Of a stretch of 64,000 nucleotides of DNA, positions 25,017 through 33,351 are shown piece after piece (position 1 is the stretch's first letter; each line of letters opens with the position of its first letter). The DNA comes from CAYJLF01 sp964371055 (GTDB lineage Bacteria > Eisenbacteria > RBG-16-71-46 > CAIMUX01): positions 103,309-167,308 of the forward strand of contig CAYJLF010000012.1 of the NCBI GenBank assembly GCA_964371055.1, written 5' to 3'. The notes beneath the pieces were generated by a model. That model did not search any database and had not been told where the DNA came from. It was given only the letters and a program-made list of their open reading frames with translations. A program made the translations under genes and the position numbers.

Positions 25017-27209
25017 ATGGAACAACGGACATACCGAATCAGCGGAATGGATTGCGCGGATGAAGTCAACGCGCTCAAGGCGACTGTCGGCAGGCTTCCG
25101 GGGATCGGCAGCCTTGGCTTCAACCTCATTGAGGGAACGATGACCCTGCAGTTGGATGCCGAGCAAGTGGATGAAGCGGCGATCCGTGACGCCGTGGGGC
25201 GAGCTGGGCTGGAAGCCGAAGTCGTCGACGAGACGTGCCCGTCCGGAGTGTGCGCCGTCGAAGAAGGCTGGTGGAGAAGACGCGGACGAGCCTTTATGTG
25301 CTGGAGTTCTGGCGCCTTGGTGTTGATGGGCTTCCTGTCCCACGCCATCCTGCACGGCAGCCTGTTGCATGCGCTGGTCGCTGGCGAAGGGATGTCGCAT
25401 CACGAGTTTCCTCCGCCCGTGATGCTTTTTTACGCCGCGGCGGTTGTGATGGGGGGCTGGTTCATTGCTCCAAAGGCTATCCTGGCCCTGCGACGGTTGC
25501 GGGCGGACATGAATCTGCTGATGACCGTTGCCGTGGTCGGCGCGATGATTATCGGCCAGTGGTTTGAGGCCGGAGCGGTCACATTCCTGTTCTCGCTTTC
25601 GTTGTTGCTGGAATCATGGAGTGTGGGCCGCGCGCGCCGAGCGATCCGCGCCTTGGTGAACATGACGCCGCCGACGGCACGTTTCATCTCCCTCCCGGGC
25701 GGGGGCATCACGGAAAGACCAGTCGCCGAGGTCCCGGTTGGCGCAACAATCCTGGTCCGACCCGGCGAACGACTACCGCTGGACGGTATCGTCACCAAAG
25801 GCCGAACCTCAGTCAACCAGGCTCCGATCACTGGTGAATCCATACCGGTTGCCAAAGAGGAAGGGGCCGAGGTCTTCGCGGGCACGATCAACGAAGACGG
25901 CGCCATTGAGTTCAAGTCCACCAAGCCCGCAGCTGACACCACGCTGGCGCGAGTGATTCGCATGGTCGAGCAGGCTCAGTCCCGACGTGCGCCGGTCGAG
26001 CAGTGGGTTGAGAAGTTCGCACGCTACTATACTCCCGCGATGATCGCGGTGGCGGTCCTGGTTACGGTGGTGCCGCCGATGTTCGGCGGGCAGTGGGGGC
26101 GCTGGTTCTATGAAGCGCTGGTCATGCTGGTAATTGCCTGCCCCTGCGCGCTCGTGATTTCGACGCCCGTTAGCATTGTCGCGGCACTCACGGCGGCAGC
26201 TCGCGCGGGCGTGTTGATCAAGGGGGGCGCGTTTCTGGAGGCGGCTGGACGTGTGAACGTCTTCGCGCTGGACAAGACCGGCACGTTGACGAAGGGCCTT
26301 CCGGAAGTACAGGAGATCATCCCGCTGAACGGCCACTCGCCCGACGAGCTTCTCGCCCGCGCTTCGGCTCTTGAAGTGCACAGCGAGCACCCGCTGGCGG
26401 CGGCTGTATTGAGAAAAGCCCAGACAGCCGATGTGGAGCCCCTGGTGGCTGAGGAATTCCGCGCCCTCAAGGGCCGAGGGGCAGAGGCGATGATTGAAGG
26501 GCACCTCTTTTGGTTGGGAAGCCACCGACTCCTGCATGAGAAGGGCGTTGAGGAGTCTGAGATCCACGCCCATGCACAACGCATGGAAGGCGCGGGGCAC
26601 TCCGTTGTTGTGGTGGGCAGTGACCGGCACGTCTGTGGCCTCATAAGCGTTTCGGATTCTATACGGCCGGAGGCGTCGGACTTGGTCCGCCAGTTGAAGG
26701 CGGCGGGTGTACGGCATGTGGCCATGCTCACCGGGGATAACCAAGGAACCGCGGATGCGGTAGGCCGCGCAGTTGGAGTTGATGAAGTGCGGGCGGAACT
26801 GCTGCCGGAAGACAAGGTGCTGGCCGTTCAGCAACTCGAGCAGAGCCGCGGCGCCGTGGCAATGGTAGGCGATGGCGTGAATGACGCGCCCGCGCTGGCC
26901 ACGGCCACAATCGGGATTGCGATGGGGGCTGCGGGAACCGGCGCGGCGATCGAAACGGCGGATGTTTCCCTCATGTCCGATGATCTGGCTCGCCTGCCGT
27001 GGTTGGTTCGACATGCGCGCCGGTCGTTGCGCATCGTCAGGCAGAACATCATCTTCGCCATAGGCGTGAAGGCCGTGTTCATGGTGCTCGCCCTGCTGCA
27101 AGTGGCGACGCTGTGGATGGCAATTGCGGCGGACATGGGGGCATCCCTGCTCGTGATCTTCAATGGGCTGCGGTTACTTCACGATGAAGTACGGCCGGAC
27201 AGGCGATGA
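25017..27209 (+). CDS. zntA: P1B-type metal ATPase (Zn/Cd/Pb class)
   Basis: A 730-residue efflux ATPase. One N-terminal HMA domain has GMDCADEV instead of the usual GMxCxxC, keeping a single Cys plus Asp/Glu, as in several ZntA-class pumps. Core motifs are complete: ITGES, the TM metal site CPCAL (Zn/Cd/Pb class), the phosphorylation site DKTGTLTKG, the P-loop region GDGVNDAPAL. A loop after HMA contains CPSGVC. The gene begins at ATG 25017 and ends the first rightward metal run. It moves cytoplasmic Zn2+, Cd2+ or Pb2+ to the periplasm, complementing the RND pump. Confidence 0.93.
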   Translation: MEQRTYRISGMDCADEVNALKATVGRLPGIGSLGFNLIEGTMTLQLDAEQVDEAAIRDAVGRAGLEAEVVDETCPSGVCAVEEGWWRRRGRAFMCWSSGALVLMGFLSHAILHGSLLHALVAGEGMSHHEFPPPVMLFYAAAVVMGGWFIAPKAILALRRLRADMNLLMTVAVVGAMIIGQWFEAGAVTFLFSLSLLLESWSVGRARRAIRALVNMTPPTARFISLPGGGITERPVAEVPVGATILVRPGERLPLDGIVTKGRTSVNQAPITGESIPVAKEEGAEVFAGTINEDGAIEFKSTKPAADTTLARVIRMVEQAQSRRAPVEQWVEKFARYYTPAMIAVAVLVTVVPPMFGGQWGRWFYEALVMLVIACPCALVISTPVSIVAALTAAARAGVLIKGGAFLEAAGRVNVFALDKTGTLTKGLPEVQEIIPLNGHSPDELLARASALEVHSEHPLAAAVLRKAQTADVEPLVAEEFRALKGRGAEAMIEGHLFWLGSHRLLHEKGVEESEIHAHAQRMEGAGHSVVVVGSDRHVCGLISVSDSIRPEASDLVRQLKAAGVRHVAMLTGDNQGTADAVGRAVGVDEVRAELLPEDKVLAVQQLEQSRGAVAMVGDGVNDAPALATATIGIAMGAAGTGAAIETADVSLMSDDLARLPWLVRHARRSLRIVRQNIIFAIGVKAVFMVLALLQVATLWMAIAADMGASLLVIFNGLRLLHDEVRPDRR

Positions 27210-27339
27210 CTGCGACCCAAGCTGGTGTGCCCGAGACCGGTCGCCCACCAGGGATGAATCCTTGTGGGCAACAGGACCGACAGCGCGATGCGCCGGGTAC
27301 CTCGTCCCTAGCTCTAGCTCACGGCTAAGTTGGCCATCA

Positions 27340-27402
27340 AGGGAGGAGATGAGCGAGGCCCAGAAGGACGCGTTCATCGCCCGTTTCGTCAAGACAGAGT
27401 AG
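27340..27402 (+). pseudogene. Remnant of a CC/YHS-like metal-domain tail
   Basis: The frame ending at 27402 closes with EEMSEAQKDAFIARFVKTE, closely similar to EELSEKKKDASIRRFLRSP at the end of the gene at 23440-23832. No membrane anchor or CC motif precedes it, so only the tail survives. Region 27210-27505 otherwise holds nothing I recognise. Confidence 0.45.
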
Positions 27403-27505
27403 CGCGAGAACGGAGTGCAAGGGGAATGACCGGGACTGCAGGGACTGGGGCCTGTGCAAGAAAACGGGCTTGTATTGACCTGATGGTGCCGATAAGATTC
27501 ATAGC

Positions 27506-27871
27506 ATGCGCAATCTAGTTTGCCTAATCTTCCTCGGGCTCCTGCTCGTCCTGCAAATGGGCGGGGTCTCGCCTTGCCCCGAGACAGCCTGTTGCGACAG
27601 GGGTGAGTCCCATCAGGACCGGGGTTGCGACACGGGTGGGTGCCAGCAGGATCGAGACTGCAACACCGGTGACTCCCGCCCGAATAATAGTTGCGACGCT
27701 TCGTGTCCGCCATGCATTTGCTGTGCGGGCCGAAGCCTTGCTTATCCCCCGCTGATCCAGCCACCGACCCCGCTGGGGGATGCTTCCTGTCCGCCGTTGG
27801 CAACGGTTGTTGCGCTCCCCACGCCTCCTCCCTCGGACATCCTCAAGATCCCCAAGTCCTCGCTCACGTAA
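27506..27871 (+). CDS. Secreted Cys-rich protein preceding the second RND operon
   Basis: A 121-residue protein with an N-terminal hydrophobic segment (LVCLIFLGLLLVLQMGGVSP) and about 15 Cys residues, many in a C-D-R/T-G imperfect repeat (CCDRGESHQDRGCDTGGC), then CPPCICCAG and a Pro-rich tail. This pattern suggests a metal-thiolate or disulfide-rich exported protein. It is the first gene of the second metal run, matching the position of the Cys/His-rich genes at 13745 and 51914. No named family. Confidence 0.65.
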   Translation: MRNLVCLIFLGLLLVLQMGGVSPCPETACCDRGESHQDRGCDTGGCQQDRDCNTGDSRPNNSCDASCPPCICCAGRSLAYPPLIQPPTPLGDASCPPLATVVALPTPPPSDILKIPKSSLT

Positions 27872-28192
27872 TTATCCCTTATCGCGAAAGTTGGTCGGGC
27901 TGTGTCGAGGTTTGACCTCGAGCGCGGCACATCTGTCCTCTCGTCACTCTCCTGAGGTCGAGGTTTCTCGCCAGACTCGCCGCCCGTCCAGAGTGCTGAC
28001 GCGAGCCGGCTCTCTCGACACACGGCGAGAGTGCGCTGACCGCCTCACGGAGGCAGCGTTCTCGGGCATCGAGCTGGCCGTTGCGGCCGGAGCGCTGCCG
28101 TGAATGGCACGTCCTGAGGCCGGAGGGGTCAATCACGCCGGGGAGTTCGGTTTGGACTATCCCCGGCGACCACTGATGGAAAGGAAATGGTC
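27872..28192. other. Intergenic region without a recognisable gene
   Basis: About 320 bases. Open frames on both strands look compositional. I see no clear promoter, although GGAAAGGA at its end is the ribosome binding site of the following lipoprotein gene. Confidence 0.4.
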
Positions 28193-28531
28193 ATGTCCAG
28201 ATTCGTTGCCATTCTCATCGTTCTAGGATTTGCGATCACCGGCTGCGCCGGCGATTCCGGCGGAGACCGCGCTGGCCAGCAGGGCCGCCAGGACATACAG
28301 ACGGCGGCCGACGAGCACGCCCCGGCATCTGTTGTACCGGGCTCGTACGAGGACTGGTGCGGCGAGCACGGTGTTCCGGAGAGCGCCTGTGCGCGGTGTG
28401 ATCCCTCCCTCATTCCTGCCTTCAAAGCCACCCATGACTGGTGCGCGGAGCACAACTTGCCGGAGTCGCAGTGCAAAGCCTGCAATCCGGACCTGGTGAT
28501 CGTCCGGCCACCCAAACCGGAGGGGAACTGA
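28193..28531 (+). CDS. Lipoprotein with two C-x-E-H...C-x-x-C modules
   Basis: A 112-residue lipoprotein (lipobox ITGC). It carries two copies of a module: DWCGEHGVPESACARCDPSL and DWCAEHNLPESQCKACNPDL, joined by IPAFKATH. The pattern W-C-x-E-H-x-x-P-E-S-x-C-x-x-C-x-P offers three Cys and one His per copy, likely a metal-binding knuckle. The next gene, a CzcB adaptor, has the same double module at its N-terminus. It starts at 28193, nine bases after the purine-rich site; an ATG at 28187 is too close. Probably a periplasmic metal carrier for the pump. Confidence 0.8.
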   Translation: MSRFVAILIVLGFAITGCAGDSGGDRAGQQGRQDIQTAADEHAPASVVPGSYEDWCGEHGVPESACARCDPSLIPAFKATHDWCAEHNLPESQCKACNPDLVIVRPPKPEGN

Positions 28532-28532
28532 C

Positions 28533-29930
28533 ATGCGTACACTGCTTGTCGTCTTCGTCCTGTCCTTGCTCATGGGCACGGGCGCTTGCGATCGATCGGG
28601 CCGCTCCGCAGACGCTGCCCGGCCCTCCGAGGCCGCCGAAGCCGCACCGGCGCAGGCCGCCCCGAGCGCCGATGGGATGTGCGCCGAGCACGGTGTGCTC
28701 GAGGCGGTTTGTACGAAATGCCAGCCTAAGCTCATCCCGGTGTTCCAGGCCAAAGGGGACTGGTGCGCGAAGCACGAGTTCCCGGAGTCAATCTGCCCAA
28801 TCTGCCATCCTGAGCGCGGCGGACGCCCCCAGGTCGATGTCTCTATCGGCGCGCCGGGCGTCCAGGGCCCGGCGGACGGCTTGCGGGTGAAGCTTGAGTC
28901 ACAGGAAGTTGCGGACGAAGCGGGCATCCGGACGGTTCCGGCGATCGCAGGTGGAGACGAGAGCGTGGTGATCGCCACCGCCACCATTGTCGCGGACAAC
29001 GCCAGGAGCGCGCTGGTCAACGTCCGAGCAGCAGGAGTCATCCGCGCCTTCAAGGTCGAGATCGGCGCCACGGTTCGGAAGGGCACGCCTCTCGCAGAAA
29101 TCGAGAGCGCCGATGTGGCCGACGCTCGCGCCCGACTCCAGTCGGCTCGAGCCCGGGTGGAGGTCGCAGACGCCAACGATCTGCGCGAGAAGGGTCTCTA
29201 TGGGCAGGGTATTTCGTCGCAGAAGGACGCGCAGGGCGCGGAGCAGGCGCAGAAGGAGGCGAAAGCCGAGGCGGACGCGGCTCTTGGCGCGCTTGAGATG
29301 ATCGGCGCAGGCGAGGGCGAATCCGGAATCTACGATCTTCTGGCGCCGATCGGGGGGACAGTCACCCGGCGTAGCTTCACGGTCGGGACCCTGGTGCACG
29401 GTGATGACCCGGTCTTCGAGATAGTCGACACCTCGATTCTCTGGGCCGAGATTGATGTTCCGGAATCCCAGGTCGATCAGGTGGCCCCCGGTCAGCGCAC
29501 CGTAATCCAGGTAGACGCCCGTGGCGGCCTCGAGTTTGAGGCGACCATCCATTATGTCGCTCCGATCATCGATCCTCAGACCCGCACCGCCCGAGCGCGC
29601 GCGAAACTGGATAACGCCAACGGCGTGCTGCGCGCCAACGTCTACGCGAGGGCCCATATCTTCACCGAGTCCGGCGCGCCGGCGGCTCTGGTTCCGCGAG
29701 AAGCGGTGCAGGATGCCAAAGGAATTGCGGTCGTGTTCGTGCCGGTCTCGGCGGGCGAGTACGAAACGCGACACGTGCGAGTGGCTCCCTCCGACGGTGT
29801 GCTTCTCGCCGTGACCGCGGGTCTCCGTCCGGGAGAGTCCGTTGTTACGGAAGGGAGCTTCTTTCTCAAGACGGAGACCCTCAAGGAGAGCATCGGGGCC
29901 GGCTGCTGCGATGTTGTCGAGGCGAGGTAA
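28533..29930 (+). CDS. czcB: CzcB-type adaptor with N-terminal metal-binding module
   Basis: A 465-residue membrane fusion lipoprotein (lipobox GTGAC). Residues about 48-95 carry GMCAEHGVLEAVCTKCQPKL, then IPVFQAKGDWCAKHEFPE and SICPICHPE, the same double C-x-E/K-H...C-x-x-C module as in the preceding lipoprotein. The MFP core starts at about 120: ALVNVRAAGVIRAFKVEIGA, a coiled coil (LQSARARVEVADANDLREKG), and the beta-barrel with RPGESVVTEGSFFLKTE. It ends GAGCCDVVEAR. It begins two bases after the lipoprotein. The module probably loads Cu+, Zn2+ or Ni2+ onto the pump; metal not determined. Confidence 0.9.
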   Translation: MRTLLVVFVLSLLMGTGACDRSGRSADAARPSEAAEAAPAQAAPSADGMCAEHGVLEAVCTKCQPKLIPVFQAKGDWCAKHEFPESICPICHPERGGRPQVDVSIGAPGVQGPADGLRVKLESQEVADEAGIRTVPAIAGGDESVVIATATIVADNARSALVNVRAAGVIRAFKVEIGATVRKGTPLAEIESADVADARARLQSARARVEVADANDLREKGLYGQGISSQKDAQGAEQAQKEAKAEADAALGALEMIGAGEGESGIYDLLAPIGGTVTRRSFTVGTLVHGDDPVFEIVDTSILWAEIDVPESQVDQVAPGQRTVIQVDARGGLEFEATIHYVAPIIDPQTRTARARAKLDNANGVLRANVYARAHIFTESGAPAALVPREAVQDAKGIAVVFVPVSAGEYETRHVRVAPSDGVLLAVTAGLRPGESVVTEGSFFLKTETLKESIGAGCCDVVEAR

Positions 29931-29942
29931 GGAAGGTATCGC

Positions 29943-32900
29943 ATGCTGAACAGAATCATCGGCTGGTCCATCCGGCACCGCTTCATCGTCATCGGCGCCT
30001 CGGTCGTCCTGGCGGGCATCGGCGTTGTTGCTCTGTTGCATCTCCCGATTGACGCGTTTCCGGACACCACTCCCGTTCAAGTGCAGATCAACACGGTGGC
30101 TCCTGCGCTGTCTCCGCTTGAGATCGAGCGCCAGATCACCCTTCTGATCGAGCAGGCGATCTCGGGACTACCGAAGCTCCACGAAGTGCGTTCGATCTCT
30201 AAGTTCGGCCTCTCGCAGGTGACCGTGATCTTCGAAGACGGGACCGACATCTACCTGGCCCGCCAGGTGGTCATGGAACGCCTGCAGACGGTCGAGCTTC
30301 CCGCAGGGATCGAGCGGCCGCAGCTGGGCCCGGTCGCGACCGGACTGGGGGAGGTCTTTCACTATCTCGTTACCGGCGAGGGGAAAAGCCTGAGCGAGCT
30401 GCGTACGGTACAGGACTGGATCATCAAGCCACAGTTGCGATCCGTACCCGGCGTCGCCGAAGTCAATACCTGGGGGGGGGACGAGCGGCAGATCCACGTC
30501 CTGGTCGATCCGGTCAACCTGGCCAAGCACGGAATCAGCCTGGGGCAGCTGGCGGAGGCCCTCGAGCGAAACAACGCCAATGTTGGTGGAGGAACCCTCG
30601 ATCAGGCCGGCCAGTCCGCCCTCATCCAGGGGATCGGGATCGTGGCAACGATCCAGGACGTGGAAAGCATCATCGTCGCGGCGCGAGGCGGCATACCGAC
30701 CCGAGTACGGGACGTGGCCCGGGTGGTGGATGGGCGGGAGATCCGCCGCGGCGCTGTGACGTCGGACGGCCGTGGCGAGATCGTGCTGGGCCTCGGCTTC
30801 ATGCTGATGGGCGAGAACAGCCATGACGTCGCGCGGCGGCTGCAGCTTCGCCTGGACGAGATCAAGAAGTCGCTGCCCGAGGGCGTGCAGGTGGCGACCG
30901 TCTACAACCGGACGGCGCTCGTCGATCACGTGCTCCACACGGTGAAGACGAATCTCTTCGAGGGTGCCCTGCTCGTCATCGCGGTGCTCTTCCTCTTCCT
31001 CGGCAACGTTCGGGCCGGGCTCATCGTGGCCGCGGCCATTCCGCTCTCCATGGTCTTCGCGTTCGATCTCATGGTGCGGGCGGGGATCGCCGGCACGCTC
31101 ATGAGCCTAGGGGCGATCGACTTCGGCCTGATCGTCGACAGCTCCGTCATCACCGTGGAGAACGCTGCGCGCCGCCTCGCGGAAGATCGCACCAGCCGGT
31201 CGCGCGCCGAGATCGTGCAGGAAGCCGCGATCGAGGTCCGGAAGCCGACGATGTTCGGCGAGCTGATCATCATGATCGTCTACCTCCCCATCCTGGCCCT
31301 CGAGGGCATCGAGGGGAAGATGTTCCGGCCGATGGCCGCTACGGTCATCTTCGCCCTGTTCGGGTCATTGATTCTGTCCCTGACGCTGATGCCGGCCTTG
31401 AGCGCCACGTTTCTTCCCCGGTACATGACGGAGAAGGACAACTGGATCGTGCGCTCCGCGAAGAATCTGTATCGACCGGCTCTGCTGAGAACGCTGGCAC
31501 GGCCCCGCATCGTTGTTGCGTGCGCCCTGCTGCTGGTGATCGGCGCCGGGTTGCTGACCACCCGGCTTGGATCCGAGTTCGTGCCGCGCCTCAAGGAAGG
31601 TGCGATCGTGATCAACACGATCCGGCTGGCTGGCGTGTCGGTGGATGAGTCCGCCCGTTACGGGCTGAACATCGAGCGGAGCCTGCTCCGTGCGTTTCCG
31701 GACGAGATCGAGCGGATCTGGACTCGTACGGGGACGGCGGAGGTGGCAACGGACCCGATGGGTCTGGAGTTGTCCGACGTGTTCATCACGTTGAAGCCGC
31801 GGGAACAATGGAAGCGCGCGAAGACGCAGGATGAACTGGTGGAGGCCATGCAGAAGAAACTCTCGGGATTCCCGGGAATGCGGATGGTCTTTACCCAACC
31901 GATCGAGATGCGTGTGAACGAGATGGTCGCAGGCGTCCGCGCCGACGTCGCTGTCAAGCTGTTCGGGGACGATTTCGATCTGCTCAAGTCAAAGGCGCTG
32001 GAGATCGAGTCCGTGATGAAGGGGACGCCTGGGGCGTCGGACGTGGTCGTCGAGCAGCTCACGGGGCAGCCGGTGCTGGAAGTTGAGGTGGATCGCGATG
32101 CCATCGCGCGCCACGGGATCCCGGCGAGCGAGGTGCTTGATGCCATTGCGGCACTCGGTACGCGCCGGGTCGGGATGCTGCAGGAGGGCGAGCGGAGGTT
32201 CCCCATCGCCATCTCACTTGACGGACGGTATCGGACGGACGTGGGCGCGGTCGGCCGGATACTGGTCACCTCCGTCAACGGCGATCACGTGCCGCTGGAG
32301 CGGCTGACCAGGATCCGCATGACCGAGGGTCCCTCCACCATCAACCGGGAATGGGGGAAGAGGAGAGTTACGATCCAGGCAAACGCCCGTGGGCGAGACG
32401 TGGGAAGTGTGGTGGCGGACCTGCGGAAGGCACTGGATGAGAAGGTGTCGCTCCCCCCGGGGTACTACGTCCGGTTTGGCGGTCAGTTTGAGCACCTGGA
32501 ACGGGCACGAAAGAGGCTCATGGTGGTCGTGCCGGTGGCGCTCGGGCTGATCTTCGCCCTCCTCTATCTCACGTATCACCGTCTCCTCGACGCGGCGCGG
32601 GTGTTCACCGGGGTTCCCTTCGCGGTCGTCGGGGGAGTGATCGCGCTCTGGGCGAGGGGGATGCCATTCAGCATCTCGGCCGCGGTCGGCTTCATCGCCC
32701 TGTCTGGTGTGGCGGTCCTGGGTGACATGGTCCTCGTCTCGACGATTCGACAACTCCTGGCGGAAGGACTCCCGATACGGACCGCGATCATGCGAGCCGC
32801 CGACAGACGACTGCGCCCCGTCCTCATGACGGCCCTCGTCGCCAGCCTCGGCTTCGTGCCCATGGCCTTCAATACCGGGATCGGGGCCGAGGTCCAGAGG

Positions 32901-33032
32901 CCACTGGCGACGGTCGTGATCGGTGGACTGATCTCGTCCACCCTCCTCACGCTCTTCGTTGTGCCAGCGCTGTATTTGGTCATCAGTGCCCGCCGGAGCG
33001 CGGCGACGAGCGAAGCTCCAGTCGCTCCATGA
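29943..33032 (+). CDS. czcA: HME-family RND efflux pump, second copy
   Basis: A 1029-residue RND pump. TM4 carries SLGAIDFGLIVDSSVITVEN, the HME DFG-x-I-V-D motif with SSV replacing the GAV of the first pump. PAL-x-L-x-x-R and LEGIEGKMFRPMAATVIFAL are normal. It follows the adaptor by 12 bases. No CzcC-type outer-membrane gene lies in this operon, so it must borrow a channel, perhaps that at 14230. Confidence 0.95.
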   Translation: MLNRIIGWSIRHRFIVIGASVVLAGIGVVALLHLPIDAFPDTTPVQVQINTVAPALSPLEIERQITLLIEQAISGLPKLHEVRSISKFGLSQVTVIFEDGTDIYLARQVVMERLQTVELPAGIERPQLGPVATGLGEVFHYLVTGEGKSLSELRTVQDWIIKPQLRSVPGVAEVNTWGGDERQIHVLVDPVNLAKHGISLGQLAEALERNNANVGGGTLDQAGQSALIQGIGIVATIQDVESIIVAARGGIPTRVRDVARVVDGREIRRGAVTSDGRGEIVLGLGFMLMGENSHDVARRLQLRLDEIKKSLPEGVQVATVYNRTALVDHVLHTVKTNLFEGALLVIAVLFLFLGNVRAGLIVAAAIPLSMVFAFDLMVRAGIAGTLMSLGAIDFGLIVDSSVITVENAARRLAEDRTSRSRAEIVQEAAIEVRKPTMFGELIIMIVYLPILALEGIEGKMFRPMAATVIFALFGSLILSLTLMPALSATFLPRYMTEKDNWIVRSAKNLYRPALLRTLARPRIVVACALLLVIGAGLLTTRLGSEFVPRLKEGAIVINTIRLAGVSVDESARYGLNIERSLLRAFPDEIERIWTRTGTAEVATDPMGLELSDVFITLKPREQWKRAKTQDELVEAMQKKLSGFPGMRMVFTQPIEMRVNEMVAGVRADVAVKLFGDDFDLLKSKALEIESVMKGTPGASDVVVEQLTGQPVLEVEVDRDAIARHGIPASEVLDAIAALGTRRVGMLQEGERRFPIAISLDGRYRTDVGAVGRILVTSVNGDHVPLERLTRIRMTEGPSTINREWGKRRVTIQANARGRDVGSVVADLRKALDEKVSLPPGYYVRFGGQFEHLERARKRLMVVVPVALGLIFALLYLTYHRLLDAARVFTGVPFAVVGGVIALWARGMPFSISAAVGFIALSGVAVLGDMVLVSTIRQLLAEGLPIRTAIMRAADRRLRPVLMTALVASLGFVPMAFNTGIGAEVQRPLATVVIGGLISSTLLTLFVVPALYLVISARRSAATSEAPVAP

Positions 33033-33351
33033 TGCAGACTGATGCGGGCAGCGAAAGATGATGGCGAGGATGCAGGGCAAACGGGCGCAAGCCGAAAGTG
33101 GGCGGGTCGCTAGCCGAGCGGCTCGCGTCCGCGCCGGGGCGCGCACCGCTACGGGCATGGTCCGGCTGCTCGGAATCGATGGTCTGGTTGAGTCGAGTGC
33201 CAAGCTGAATGTCGGCGGAGGTGTCGTGTGCATGATCCGAGACTCGAGGAATCGAAGTGCCACATCAGGGTTGGCTGCGCCGGGTTTGTCGCTTAGGCAG
33301 GCAGGCGCCTGGTCTCCCCACATGTCTACTACTCTCACCAGGAGGTGTCCT
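33033..33351. other. Intergenic region before the BsuPI lipoprotein
   Basis: About 320 bases without a recognisable gene; an open frame exists but has no start site support. A strong AGGAGGTG site at the end drives the following gene. Confidence 0.4.

Noticed and set aside
27471..27505. MerR-type promoter (TTGACC with long spacer) before the Cys-rich gene at 27506
   Set aside because: No -10 fits at 19-20 bases without running into the start codon, and no dyad is present.
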